This document shows, in pieces, positions 9,262 through 17,543 of a stretch of 64,000 nucleotides of DNA (its first letter is position 1; each line of letters opens with the position of its first letter). The notes beneath the pieces are model-generated. The model did no database searches. It saw nothing but the letters and a program-made list of their open reading frames with translations, and was not told the origin of the DNA. Source of the DNA: Craterilacuibacter sp. RT1T (GTDB lineage Bacteria; Pseudomonadota; Gammaproteobacteria; Burkholderiales; Chromobacteriaceae); contig NZ_JAMFLI010000001.1 in NCBI RefSeq assembly GCF_023502145.1, positions 310,001 to 374,000 on the forward strand, in the 5' to 3' direction. Both the position numbers and the translations under genes were made by a program.

Positions 9262-9726
9262 TTAAGGCTTGAAGCCCATTTTTTCGGCCAAAGACCAGTT
9301 GCCCTTGCTGCTAAAAGGCAGGCTGGCAATGCCGTTCACATCGGTAATCTGACCTTCCAGCTGGTAGGTGATGCCGCTATTCGGGCTAGCCAATGCATTG
9401 CCCAGTTGCTTGAGCCAGTCGGCCAGCGAGGTGTGCATTCTGACCGTAATGACACTGCTTGAGCGGGCCGGAATTTCAAATGCTTTATTGCTCATGCCGT
9501 CAGCCAGCCTTTTGTCATCGACTTGCAGAGTGAATTTCACCCCCTTGCCCGACAGCGCAAAACCGTTGGGGTTGCTGATGCGCAGGCTGACATCGAAAGC
9601 TTGTTCGAAGAGCGTGCTTTTACTGCTGGGCTTGATGTCGACCAGGCTGACCTTGGGCTTTTCCAGCCCCAAGGTTGAGCAGGCGCTCAGCAAAGTGAGC
9701 GTGAGTAGCAGTATCCAGCGTTTCAT
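9262..9726 (-). CDS. LEA type 2 (WHy domain) lipoprotein
   Basis: A 154-residue predicted lipoprotein. The signal sequence ends in the lipobox LLSAC with Cys16. The rest resembles the LEA-14/WHy fold: SLRISNPNGFALSGKGVKF is the typical I-x-N-P-N signature, followed by alternating beta strands. Family members are linked to desiccation and stress protection in plants; the bacterial role is unclear. Its ATG overlaps the stop of the upstream LysR gene (ATGA), so translation is probably coupled. Confidence 0.82.
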   Translation of the reverse strand: MKRWILLLTLTLLSACSTLGLEKPKVSLVDIKPSSKSTLFEQAFDVSLRISNPNGFALSGKGVKFTLQVDDKRLADGMSNKAFEIPARSSSVITVRMHTSLADWLKQLGNALASPNSGITYQLEGQITDVNGIASLPFSSKGNWSLAEKMGFKP

Positions 9727-10622
9727 GATGCATCCTTAGTCGGGGCCAATACGCTGCGCGTGGTGTCGATCCAGGCGCGTGCGGCATGTGAGAGATAGGC
9801 GCCATTGCGCCAGATCAGCGCAAGATGCCACCTCAGATCGGCGTCGGCAAGTGCAATCAGGTCGAATTTGGCCGGATTCAGGCGCTGGGCGACTGAATAA
9901 GGGAGTAGGGTAATGCCGAGACGGGCCCCGACCAGTTCGGCCAGAAAGTCCCATTGTGCGCTACTGCCGGCAATGTTTAGCGGCTTTTCCATCCGGCGGA
10001 AAGCTTCGGCAATATGTGCCGTCAGGGTGAAGTCTGGCGGATAGAGTACAAACGTCTGTTCGGTAAGCTCAGCCAGAAAAACGGATTCCCGGCCATGCCA
10101 GGCCGAGTTGGCCGGTGCAACCAGGCAGAGCGGTTCATTCACCACCTCCAGTGCGCTGAAATCCTCGGTATTGACCGGCAGTACGGCAATGCCGAGCTCG
10201 ACCTCTCCCGAGCGTATCTGGCTTTCTACTGCCAGCGCCCCGGTTTCAACCAGCTTGAGTTCGATCTTGGGATAGTGCTCGCGAAAGCGGCTGACAACAG
10301 GGGCAAAATAGGCGGCGCCTACCATGGGCGGCAAGCCGAATACCAGTTCGCCGGATTTGAGTTCAGACAGGTCAATCAGTTCGCGTTTGAGCAACTGCAT
10401 GCTGTGCAGCATATCTTCGGCGCGGGCAAGCGTGACCTTGCCGGCATCGGTCAGCGAGATGTGTTTCCCTTGGCGCAATAAAAGCGGTGTTCCCAGCTCG
10501 TCTTCCAGCTGGCGCACCATCTTACTGATGGTGGGCTGAGTGACAAACAGGCTGTCGGCAGCACGGGTAAAGCTTTGTTCGCGTACGACTGCGGCAAAGT
10601 AACGTAAGGCTCGAATATCCAT
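9723..10622 (-). CDS. LysR-family regulator next to lrgA/lrgB-type genes (CidR-like)
   Basis: A 299-residue LysR regulator: N-terminal winged helix-turn-helix (MDIRALRYFAAVVREQSFTR, SKMVRQLEDELGTPLL, about residues 1-60) and a periplasmic-binding-like effector domain. It is divergent from a LrgA/LrgB pair 100 bases away, the arrangement of CidR with cidAB, so it probably controls those genes. A 17-base palindrome with a T-N11-A core lies against its start codon. Its stop overlaps the start of the LEA-type lipoprotein gene. Confidence 0.85.
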   Translation of the reverse strand: MDIRALRYFAAVVREQSFTRAADSLFVTQPTISKMVRQLEDELGTPLLLRQGKHISLTDAGKVTLARAEDMLHSMQLLKRELIDLSELKSGELVFGLPPMVGAAYFAPVVSRFREHYPKIELKLVETGALAVESQIRSGEVELGIAVLPVNTEDFSALEVVNEPLCLVAPANSAWHGRESVFLAELTEQTFVLYPPDFTLTAHIAEAFRRMEKPLNIAGSSAQWDFLAELVGARLGITLLPYSVAQRLNPAKFDLIALADADLRWHLALIWRNGAYLSHAARAWIDTTRSVLAPTKDAS

Positions 10623-10623
10623 G

Positions 10624-10640
10624 CATTCCTTTCTGGAATG
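10624..10640. promoter_or_regulatory. LysR-type operator palindrome
   Basis: CATTCC-TTTCT-GGAATG is a perfect 6+5+6 inverted repeat containing the T-N11-A core of LysR sites. It starts 2 bases before the regulator ATG and 84 bases before the lrgA-type ATG, a fitting place for autorepression and activation of the divergent genes. Confidence 0.65.
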
Positions 10641-10723
10641 ATTGTTGTTAGTTTAATTCATTTTATCTATCAAAAGACCGCGCATACACTGTTTAGTTCA
10701 GTTCACCCGACAGTATAACGATC

Positions 10724-11143
10724 ATGTTTCCCGCGCTTAAAAAAACGCTATGCACGGTATGGCAGGTTATTTTGCTTTCCTTATGCTGGTGGTGTGCCCA
10801 GATTTTGTGCGAGCGTTTTATGCCGGCCCTGCCCGGTGGTGTGCTGGGGCTTGTATTGCTGTATCTGGCTTTGCAAGGCAAGTGGCTGCCTGTGAGTTGG
10901 GTCGAGCAAGGCTCGCGCTGGTTATTGGCCGAGATGTTGCTGTTTTTCATCCCTGCGGTGGTAGCGGTGGTGAAGTTTACCGCGCTGTTCGAGCAGAACG
11001 GGGTGCGCATTATGGCGGTGATCGTGCTGTCGACAGCCTGCGTCATGCTGTCAACCGCGCTGGTTGTCGACCGTTGTTACCGCTTGCTGCGCTTTAAGCG
11101 TCTGCGTGCCAAGCGGATGGAGGCTGCGCTATGTTTGCGCTAA
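10724..11143 (+). CDS. CidA/LrgA family holin-like membrane protein
   Basis: A 139-residue membrane protein of the CidA/LrgA family, with four hydrophobic segments and the family core ERFMPALPGGVLGLVLLYLA, then LLFFIPAVVAVVKF. Members are described as holin-like proteins affecting autolysis, and in some bacteria as pyruvate or other metabolite transport partners of LrgB. The stop lies 13 bases inside the next gene, which indicates coupled translation. The ribosome site is weak. Confidence 0.88.
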   Translation: MFPALKKTLCTVWQVILLSLCWWCAQILCERFMPALPGGVLGLVLLYLALQGKWLPVSWVEQGSRWLLAEMLLFFIPAVVAVVKFTALFEQNGVRIMAVIVLSTACVMLSTALVVDRCYRLLRFKRLRAKRMEAALCLR

Positions 11144-11814
11144 GTTCGGTGCTGTGTCTGCTGGTGACGCTGCTGCTGTATGTATTGGTTAAATATGTGC
11201 ACCAGCGTCTGAAGCGCTGGTGGTCGGCGCCTATTTTTCTGGTGCCGGTGTTGCTGGTGTCTTTGCTTTTGTTGAGCGGTATCCCCTTTTCCAGCTACTG
11301 GCAGGATACGCGCTACCTGACCTGGCTGTTGGGGCCGGCGACCGTCGCCTTTGCTGTGCCCATTTATCAGCAGCGTGCGCTGATTCGCACAAACTGGATC
11401 ACCCTGCTTGCCGGTGTGTTCACCGGCATCGTGATCGGTGTGGGTAGCTCGGTCTGGCTGGCTCATGTTTTTTCCCTGCCGGAAACGGTGGTGCGTAGTC
11501 TGGCACCGCGTTCGGTCAGTACGCCGTTTGCCCTTGCCAGTGCCGCCCATCTCGGGGCAAATCCGCAACTGGTGGCGATTTTCGTGGTGATCACCGGTGT
11601 GGTCGGTATGTCGCTGGGGGAGTTGTTGTTATTGCTGTTTCGGGTGCGTAGCCCTTTGGCACGCGGTGCGCTGTTTGGCGCAGCCGCGCACGGTGCGGGC
11701 ACGGCCAAAGCCAGCGAGATCGGTGAGGAAGAGGGCGTGGTGGCCAGCCTGACCATGATGTTGTGCGGGGTGGCGATGGTGCTGCTGGCGCCTTTGATTG
11801 GTGCGCTGCTTTAA
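11131..11814 (+). CDS. LrgB/CidB family membrane protein
   Basis: A 227-residue multi-pass membrane protein of the LrgB family. Seen: VPIYQQRALIRTNW, LAPRSVSTPFALASAAHLG, and the conserved late block GAAAHGAGTAKASEIGEEEG followed by hydrophobic helices. It starts inside the end of the lrgA-type gene. The two proteins are thought to work as a unit in the inner membrane; the likely regulator is the divergent LysR protein. A strong terminator follows at once. Confidence 0.9.
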   Translation: MFALSSVLCLLVTLLLYVLVKYVHQRLKRWWSAPIFLVPVLLVSLLLLSGIPFSSYWQDTRYLTWLLGPATVAFAVPIYQQRALIRTNWITLLAGVFTGIVIGVGSSVWLAHVFSLPETVVRSLAPRSVSTPFALASAAHLGANPQLVAIFVVITGVVGMSLGELLLLLFRVRSPLARGALFGAAAHGAGTAKASEIGEEEGVVASLTMMLCGVAMVLLAPLIGALL

Positions 11815-11826
11815 AATCGGGAAGAT

Positions 11827-11867
11827 AAAAAACCGCCGCCCCTGACCGGGAGCGGCGGTTTTTTTAT
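11827..11867. terminator. Bidirectional terminator between lrgB-type and ompA-type genes
   Basis: AAAAAACCGCCGC(CCCTGACCGGGA)GCGGCGGTTTTTTT: a long stem with A-run and T-run, serving the convergent genes that end at 11814 and 11882. Confidence 0.9.
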
Positions 11868-11881
11868 GTAAAAAAGCGGGT

Positions 11882-12538
11882 TTATTGCGGCTTGGGGTTG
11901 ATCAGGATTTCTACGCGGCGGTTCTGCGCGCGTCCTGCTGCCGTGGCATTGCTGGCAACCGGGCTTTCCGGGCCATAACCCTGGGTTGCGATGCGGCTGC
12001 CGGCTACGCCATTGTTGCGCAGGATATTGGCAACCGATTGTGCGCGTTCGCGCGACAACTTCATATTGTAAGCCAGCGCGCCGGTGCTGTCGGTGTAGCC
12101 GTTAACAGTGATGGTGGTTTCCGGATACTGGTTGAGTACGCCGGCTACATCGGCGAGCGAGCGCTGTGCGCCGCTATTGAGCGAGGCGCTGTTCAGTGCA
12201 AAAGTGATGTTTTCCGGCATCACCAGTTTGATCTGGTCACCGACGCGGTTAACCTGAACTTGGGTGTTGGCCAGCTTGGCACGCAGTTCTTTTTCCTGAT
12301 TGTCCATATATACGCCGACGCCGGCGCCGAGGGCGCCACAGGCCAGCGCTGCATTGCGCGCGCCCTTGCTGCCGGAGACCAGTGCGCCGATAGCGCCGCA
12401 GACGGCAGCGCCGCCCAGGCCATAGGTTGCGGCTTTGTTCATTTCACTCTGGCCGGTCATCGGGTTGGTGGTACACGCGGTGAGGGCAAGGGCACCGGCT
12501 ACGACGGTAGCGGTCAGGCGAAGAGACATTTTAGACAT
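11882..12538 (-). CDS. OmpA-family outer-membrane lipoprotein with glycine-zipper region
   Basis: A 218-residue lipoprotein starting MSKMSLRL (AGGAAACTCGCC precedes ATG 12538). The lipobox LTAC gives Cys22. Residues of about 40-78 form a Gly/Ala-rich zipper (GLGGAAVCGAIGALVSG, ALACGALGAGVGVYMD), then a short coiled linker, then the OmpA peptidoglycan-binding domain (about 105-215) with TVNGYTDSTGALAYNMKLS and the NRRVEI end motif. The layout resembles YiaD-type proteins. It probably tethers the outer membrane to peptidoglycan. Confidence 0.88.
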   Translation of the reverse strand: MSKMSLRLTATVVAGALALTACTTNPMTGQSEMNKAATYGLGGAAVCGAIGALVSGSKGARNAALACGALGAGVGVYMDNQEKELRAKLANTQVQVNRVGDQIKLVMPENITFALNSASLNSGAQRSLADVAGVLNQYPETTITVNGYTDSTGALAYNMKLSRERAQSVANILRNNGVAGSRIATQGYGPESPVASNATAAGRAQNRRVEILINPKPQ

Positions 12539-12798
12539 GGCGAGTTTCCTGTTTTTGTTGGGTAGGCGTTGCGGGAGAGGGCCAGAGTGTTTATTTGCTA
12601 TGGCCTCTGATGACACGCTTGCTCTATGGTAGATAGCCCGCATTGCGCTTACCAGTGGCTTGTCACTGTATTTTGCGGCAGGATGTCGGGCTTTTCGTGT
12701 GATTGGGCGCAATTGTCGTCTAATTGCATTATTTTTGCATTATAGAATGTGCTAATGATTGTTTCGGCCTCTGTGCCGGATCTGGAGTGGAAACGAAG

Positions 12799-13275
12799 AT
12801 GGATGTTTTGATGGGGCAGCGCGAGCTGAGCATGACGGTGCTGATGACACCGGATATGGCGAATTTTTCCGGCAATGTACATGGCGGCTCTTTGCTCAAG
12901 CTGCTGGATCAGGTCGCTTATGCCTGTGCCAGCCGCTATGCCGGCCATTATGCGGTGACCTTGTCGGTGGATCAGGTGCTGTTCAAGCAGCCCATCCATG
13001 TCGGCGAACTGGTGACCTTTTTGGCCATGGTCAATTATGTCGGGCGTACTTCGATGGAGATCGGCATCAAGGTGATTGCCGAGAATATCCGTACCCGTGT
13101 CGTGCGCCACACCAATAGCTGCTACTTCACCATGGTAGCGATGGAGCAGGGCAAAGCCATGCCGGTGCCGCCCTTGTTGCTGGAAACCGATGAGCAGAAG
13201 CAGCGCTTCGCGGCCGCGCAGATACGCAAGCAGATGCGCATGGCTGCGGCCGAACAACTGAAAAATCCGCTATGA
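12799..13275 (+). CDS. Acyl-CoA thioester hydrolase (hotdog fold, YciA-like)
   Basis: A 158-residue hotdog thioesterase. Seen: MTPDMANFSGNVHGGSLLKL with the catalytic-region Asn/His-Gly-Gly, LDQVAYACASRYAG, DQVLFKQPIHVGELV, and the later YVGRTSMEIGIKV strand. The family hydrolyses short to medium acyl-CoA in the cytoplasm. The start at 12799 (MDVLMGQRELSM) is chosen because the family begins just before this; the frame is open upstream to 12724. Its stop overlaps the start of the pseudouridine synthase gene (ATGA). Confidence 0.87.
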   Translation: MDVLMGQRELSMTVLMTPDMANFSGNVHGGSLLKLLDQVAYACASRYAGHYAVTLSVDQVLFKQPIHVGELVTFLAMVNYVGRTSMEIGIKVIAENIRTRVVRHTNSCYFTMVAMEQGKAMPVPPLLLETDEQKQRFAAAQIRKQMRMAAAEQLKNPL

Positions 13276-13958
13276 GCGATGTCGCTGCCGTCTTGCCGCC
13301 TATGTACACGCTGATTCATACCGATCCGCGCTTTTACATTATCAGCAAACTGCCCGGCGTCAGCTTCCATCGCGAAGGCGAAGAGGCCGGCTTGATGGAA
13401 GGCTTGCGTGCAGGTCTGGCGGATGAAGCCTTGTGGCCGGTGCACCGGCTGGACCGGATGACATCCGGCCTGCTGGTGGTGGCGCGTTCGGCGGCGGTGG
13501 CAGCGGCCTTGTCGGTGGCCTTTGCCGGACGTGAAGTCGAAAAAGTGTATCTGGCCCTGTCCGAGCGCAAGCCGCAGAAAAAGCAGGGCTGGATCAAGGG
13601 TGATATGGAGAAGGGACGCGGCGGAGCCTGGAGGCTATGCCCGAGCCAGCTCAAACCGGCGGTGACCCGCTTTAGTACCGAGTCGGTCGCACCGGGCTTG
13701 CGCCTGTTTGTGCTGCGTCCGCAGACCGGACGCACCCACCAGTTGCGTGTGGCGATGAAAAGCCTGTCTGCGCCGATACTGGGGGATGCGCTATATGGCG
13801 GCAGCCCCGCCGACCGGGGCTATCTGCACGCCTATGCCTTAAGTTTCATGCTGGAAGGCGAGCGCCATGCTTTTGTATGCCCGCCCGAGGCGGGTGAGCT
13901 GTTCGGCTCGGACGCTTTTGCCGCCGCCCTGTTACGCATCGGCGCGGTTTGGGCTTGA
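13272..13958 (+). CDS. RluA-family pseudouridine synthase
   Basis: A 228-residue RluA-type enzyme that isomerises uridine in RNA. The catalytic motif VHRLDRMTSGLLVVA carries the aspartate nucleophile; the later LRLFVLRPQTGRTHQLRVAM and ILGDALYGG blocks are family signatures. There is no S4 domain, as in TruC or the short Rlu subgroup; the target RNA cannot be told from sequence. ATGA coupling to the thioesterase gene is visible. The last 27 bases overlap the convergent helicase gene. Confidence 0.9.
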   Translation: MSDVAAVLPPMYTLIHTDPRFYIISKLPGVSFHREGEEAGLMEGLRAGLADEALWPVHRLDRMTSGLLVVARSAAVAAALSVAFAGREVEKVYLALSERKPQKKQGWIKGDMEKGRGGAWRLCPSQLKPAVTRFSTESVAPGLRLFVLRPQTGRTHQLRVAMKSLSAPILGDALYGGSPADRGYLHAYALSFMLEGERHAFVCPPEAGELFGSDAFAAALLRIGAVWA

Positions 13959-15203
13959 GCCTGCCGCCTGCGCTGCGCGCAGCTTGTCCTTCTTGCTCAT
14001 GCGCTTGCCCTTGATGCCGCCATTATCGTCGGCCACCGCTTTTGCCGGAGATACAACCGGCATCTCGGGCTCGAAGCCGGCAATCTGTTCGCGCGCCACG
14101 CGCTGTTGCTGGCGTTTTTCGATCAGATAGAAGTGGGCTTCGTTTTGCGCTGTGATCAAGCTGATGGCCAGACCGCTGGCGCCGGCGCGGCCGGTGCGGC
14201 CGATGCGGTGGATATAGTCATCGCTGGCGCGCGGCAGATCATAGTTCACCACCACATCCAGCGCGGTGATATCCAGTCCGCGCGCCGCCACATCGGTGGC
14301 CACCAACACCTGCAGCTTGCCATCCTGAAATTCAGCCAATACCCGGTTACGCCGCCCCTGGCTTAGCTCGCCATGGAAGGCTTCTGCCTTCAGCCCCGCC
14401 TTGACCAGCTTTTCAGCCAGATGACGTGCGCCATGCTGGCTGGCGACAAACACCAGTGTCCGCTGCCAGGCTTCGCTGGCAATCAGGTGGCGCAGCAAGG
14501 CGGTGCGGCGGGTTGTGTCTACCATCAGGGCGCGCTGGCGGATGGCGGGGCGGGGGGCTGCATCGCTTGCCGCTACATCAATCAGCACCGGATCTTGCAA
14601 TAAGCCGCTGGTCAGCGCCTTGACGCCAGAGGGGAAGGTGGCCGAGAACAGCAGGTTTTGCCGTTTGGCTGGCAGGAGCGCGAGGATCTGGCGGATTTCA
14701 TCGCTGAAACCCAGCTCCAGCAGGCGGTCGGCTTCGTCCAGTACCAGCGTTTTGACGTGATTGAGCCTGAGCGCATTATGCGCAAGTACATCCAGCAAAC
14801 GCCCCGGTGTCGCCAGCACGATATCGGCGCCGCCGCGCAATACCATGAGCTGCGGGTTCAGTGCCACGCCGCCTACCAGTGTGATGATTTTGGGAGTATG
14901 CGGCAGATGGCGGGCGAAAAAAGCCAGACTGTCGGCAATCTGGATCGCCAGTTCGCGCGTGGGCAGCAGAATCAGCGTCTGGGTCTTGCGCGGCATCTGC
15001 TGCCGGCTTTGGCTAAAGGCCTGCAATAGCGGCAGGGCAAAGGCTGCGGTTTTCCCCGAGCCGGTTGGTGCCGAGCCTTGCACATCGCCGCCTTGCAAGA
15101 TCGCGGGAATGGCGGTTTGCTGGATGGGGGTCGGCTGCAAATAGTTTTTTTCGCCAGCGGCGCGGGCGAGATCGGGCATAAGGCCCAAAGCAATAAATGG
15201 CAT
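13932..15203 (-). CDS. DEAD-box RNA helicase, RhlE type
   Basis: A 423-residue ATP-dependent RNA helicase. Motifs in order: Q-motif YLQPTPIQQTAIP, motif I APTGSGKTAAFALP, Ia/Ib PTRELAIQ and TPGRLLD, motif II LDEADRLLELGF, motif III FSATFP, and motifs IV-VI ending ATDVAARGLD and YIHRIGRTGRAG. A basic Lys/Arg-rich tail follows (KGKRMSKKDKLRAAQA). RhlE-type helicases act on rRNA folding and RNA turnover. It is convergent with the pseudouridine synthase, with 27 bases of coding overlap. Confidence 0.92.
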   Translation of the reverse strand: MPFIALGLMPDLARAAGEKNYLQPTPIQQTAIPAILQGGDVQGSAPTGSGKTAAFALPLLQAFSQSRQQMPRKTQTLILLPTRELAIQIADSLAFFARHLPHTPKIITLVGGVALNPQLMVLRGGADIVLATPGRLLDVLAHNALRLNHVKTLVLDEADRLLELGFSDEIRQILALLPAKRQNLLFSATFPSGVKALTSGLLQDPVLIDVAASDAAPRPAIRQRALMVDTTRRTALLRHLIASEAWQRTLVFVASQHGARHLAEKLVKAGLKAEAFHGELSQGRRNRVLAEFQDGKLQVLVATDVAARGLDITALDVVVNYDLPRASDDYIHRIGRTGRAGASGLAISLITAQNEAHFYLIEKRQQQRVAREQIAGFEPEMPVVSPAKAVADDNGGIKGKRMSKKDKLRAAQAAGSSPNRADA

Positions 15204-15336
15204 GAGTACGATCAGGGGAAAGCAAAGAGGAAGCGCGATCCGCTGTGTGGCGGATCAGGGCGCTGTGGCGGCGGCCAGTGTAAGGCCGCACGGTCCGCGC
15301 GGCAAGCAGCCTCGCCTGTGCGCTACCGGGCGGGCT

Positions 15337-17103
15337 TTACACCAGGCGGCTGGTGATCTGGTAGAAGGCCAGGCACAAGACCCAGGCCAGCGCGACAGAC
15401 CAGCTGGCCGACAAGACGGTAAACGACAGGCTGTGCGACTCGCGCCGAATGGCGGCGACGGTCGACAGGCAGGGCACATAGATCAGGGTGAACAGCACAA
15501 AGCTCATGGCCGATACCCAGTCCAGATGCTGCACGACGGCAGTGGCGAGGCCGGCATCGCTGACGCCGTAGATCACCGCCAGACTGCCCAGCAGAATCTC
15601 CTTGGCGACAAAACCGAATAGCAGGGCAATGGCCAGCTCATGACGTATGCCGATAGGGTCGAGCACCGGTGCCAGCAGTATGCCCAAGTGATCGGCTAGC
15701 GTATGCCCGCCCAAATGGATATGGGTCATCAGCCAGACCAGTACCACGCCCAGCAGGATAAAGGTCGAAGCCAGCTCGAAAAAGGCGCGCACCTCGCCAT
15801 AGGCGCGGGTCAGCACATGCTTGATGCCGGGCAGGCGGTAAGGTGGCACCTCCATCAGATAGGCTTCGCTGGCGCAATATTTCCCCTTGAAAACCAGTGC
15901 GGTCAGTATCGCTACCGCCAGACTGACCGCGTAAAACGCCATCAGCACCCATGGCGCGATGGCAGGCGAAAACAGCGTGCTGGCAAAAAACACCACCACT
16001 TGCAGGCGGGCCGAGCACAGCGAAAACGGAATGATCAGCATGGACAGCAGGCGCTGCTTTTTCTCGCGCATGACGCGCGTGCCCATAATCGCCGGCACAT
16101 TGCAGCCAAAACCCATCAATTGCATTACAAAAGCACGGCCATCCAGTCCCAGGCGCGACATGAGTGCATCGGTCAAATAGGCCGCGCGCGCGAGATAACC
16201 GCTGTCTTCCACCAAGGCCATCAGTACGAAAAACACAAACAGAATGGGAGCAAAAGTCAGAACCGTACTGAGCCCTTGCCATACCCCGTCCAGCAGCAGG
16301 CTTTGCAGCCACGCCGGCAAGGGACTGACGGCACTTGCGAGCCAGTGATTTTTGAGCCAGTCAAGCGCGCTGCCCAAGCCATCCTGCAGGGGGCCGCCCA
16401 GCAGGTAAGTGCCGTTGAAAACCAGCGCCATGATCAGCACGAACAGCCCTAGCCCCAGCACCGGATGCATCAGGTAATGGTCCAGCCGGTGGCTTAGGCG
16501 GGCAGGCAGGGTGGGGGGCAAATGCCAGGCGCCGGCAAGCGCCTGTCTGGCATGGTTTTGCGCGCTACGGGTGTCGGCGATGGCGTCCAGCCGGGCACTA
16601 ACGGCGGGCCGGGGGCTACGGGCCAGGCTATCCAGTGCTTTTTTGAAGCTGTCCCAGCCTTGCATGCGCTTGCTGGACACCAGAACAACGGGCGCGCCCA
16701 GTCGGGCGGCGAGTTGTTGGGTGTCGATGTCTATGCCCAATAGTTCGGCTTCGTCGGCCATGTTCAGCACGACCAGAGCGGGAATGCCGGTGGCGATAGC
16801 CTGAATGGCCAGCGGCAGCTGCCGGTCCAGTTGGGAGGCATTGAGTACGATAAGCTGGGCGTCAAAAGCCGTGGCGGACAGGACGTCGCGCACCACGGCC
16901 TCGTCTTCGGTATAACCGGACAGATCATGAATGCCGGGCAGATCCACCAGCTCTACCATCTGCCCGCCCAGCAATAGTTTGGCGTGCGCCAGCTCGACGG
17001 TGAGCCCCGGCCAGTTGCCCACGCGCTGCGACAGCCCGGTCAGGCGGTTAAACAAGGAGGATTTTCCGGTATTGGGCTGGCCGATCAGGGCAAAACGTTT
17101 CAT
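15337..17103 (-). CDS. feoB: Ferrous iron transporter FeoB
   Basis: GTP-gated Fe(II) permease of the inner membrane. 588 residues: an N-terminal G-protein domain (G1 GQPNTGKSS, G3 DLPG, G4 NMAD, about residues 1-165), a helical spacer, then about eight membrane segments with the paired Gate regions (GFGCNVPAIMGTRVMREKK is the conserved core motif). It is shorter than E. coli FeoB (773) but within the short-form range of Betaproteobacteria. It overlaps feoA by ATGA. No feoC is seen downstream. Confidence 0.95.
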   Translation of the reverse strand: MKRFALIGQPNTGKSSLFNRLTGLSQRVGNWPGLTVELAHAKLLLGGQMVELVDLPGIHDLSGYTEDEAVVRDVLSATAFDAQLIVLNASQLDRQLPLAIQAIATGIPALVVLNMADEAELLGIDIDTQQLAARLGAPVVLVSSKRMQGWDSFKKALDSLARSPRPAVSARLDAIADTRSAQNHARQALAGAWHLPPTLPARLSHRLDHYLMHPVLGLGLFVLIMALVFNGTYLLGGPLQDGLGSALDWLKNHWLASAVSPLPAWLQSLLLDGVWQGLSTVLTFAPILFVFFVLMALVEDSGYLARAAYLTDALMSRLGLDGRAFVMQLMGFGCNVPAIMGTRVMREKKQRLLSMLIIPFSLCSARLQVVVFFASTLFSPAIAPWVLMAFYAVSLAVAILTALVFKGKYCASEAYLMEVPPYRLPGIKHVLTRAYGEVRAFFELASTFILLGVVLVWLMTHIHLGGHTLADHLGILLAPVLDPIGIRHELAIALLFGFVAKEILLGSLAVIYGVSDAGLATAVVQHLDWVSAMSFVLFTLIYVPCLSTVAAIRRESHSLSFTVLSASWSVALAWVLCLAFYQITSRLV

Positions 17104-17342
17104 GCCTGAGCTTGGACTTCGATCTGGCGTGCCAGCTTGCCGCGCAACATAAAATGGGTGGTGCCGACTTCCAGCATGATGGGACCGCCGAAGGCTGCGC
17201 GCCGCGTGATATGGAAAGTCTGTCCCGGCGTCAGGCCGAATGCCATGACGCGGTGCAGCGTCTCTTCGTCCAGATTCAGGCGAGTGACCATGCCATGCGC
17301 GCCGGTGCGTAGTCTGTCAAGCGTCATCCCTGTACAACTCAT
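17100..17342 (-). CDS. feoA: FeoA, small SH3-like partner of FeoB
   Basis: An 80-residue cytoplasmic protein of the FeoA SH3-like family (RLNLDEETLHRVMAFGLTPG, FGGPIMLEVGTTHFMLRG), required for Fe(II) uptake with FeoB. Neither start has a good ribosome site: 17342, or 17327 (MTLDRLRTG), which matches the usual family N-terminus. Directly upstream is a near-consensus promoter with a Fur box at its start site and an FNR-like site at -41.5, matching the dual iron and oxygen control known for feo in other Proteobacteria. Confidence 0.9.
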   Translation of the reverse strand: MSCTGMTLDRLRTGAHGMVTRLNLDEETLHRVMAFGLTPGQTFHITRRAAFGGPIMLEVGTTHFMLRGKLARQIEVQAQA

Positions 17343-17348
17343 GCTTAT

Positions 17349-17363
17349 TGATAATTGTTCTCA
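17349..17363. promoter_or_regulatory. Fur box upstream of feoA
   Basis: On the minus strand TGAGAAC-A-ATTATCA, a 7-1-7 inverted repeat matching the Fur consensus TGATAAT-N-ATTATCA at 12 of 14 arm positions. It begins right after the -10 hexamer and covers the predicted start site, so iron-loaded Fur would block transcription. Confidence 0.78.
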
Positions 17364-17392
17364 AACATAAGCCTGTGCCCAAGCTATGTCAA
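17364..17392 (-). promoter_or_regulatory. feoAB promoter
   Basis: Minus strand TTGACA (17392-17387), a 17-base spacer, TATGTT (17369-17364). The -35 is a full match and the spacer is optimal; the predicted start is near 17357, inside the Fur box. Confidence 0.75.
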
Positions 17393-17405
17393 TGATCTGG
17401 CTCAA
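17392..17405. promoter_or_regulatory. FNR-like site at the feoA promoter
   Basis: Minus strand TTGAG-CCAG-ATCAT, 8 of 10 matches to TTGAT-N4-ATCAA. Its centre (17398.5) is 41.5 bases from the predicted start at 17357, the class II activator position overlapping the -35 region. Confidence 0.5.
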
Positions 17406-17543
17406 GCTTTTTTGGTTATTATCTAGTCTGATTTTGCCTGATAAGGGAAAAATGCCAGCTATTTCTCCCGCCATCGCCTGCGCAACCGCGCCGGCTTTTG
17501 GGGTAGAATCGCCCGCTACAGAATTTTGCCAAAGAGAAACGAA

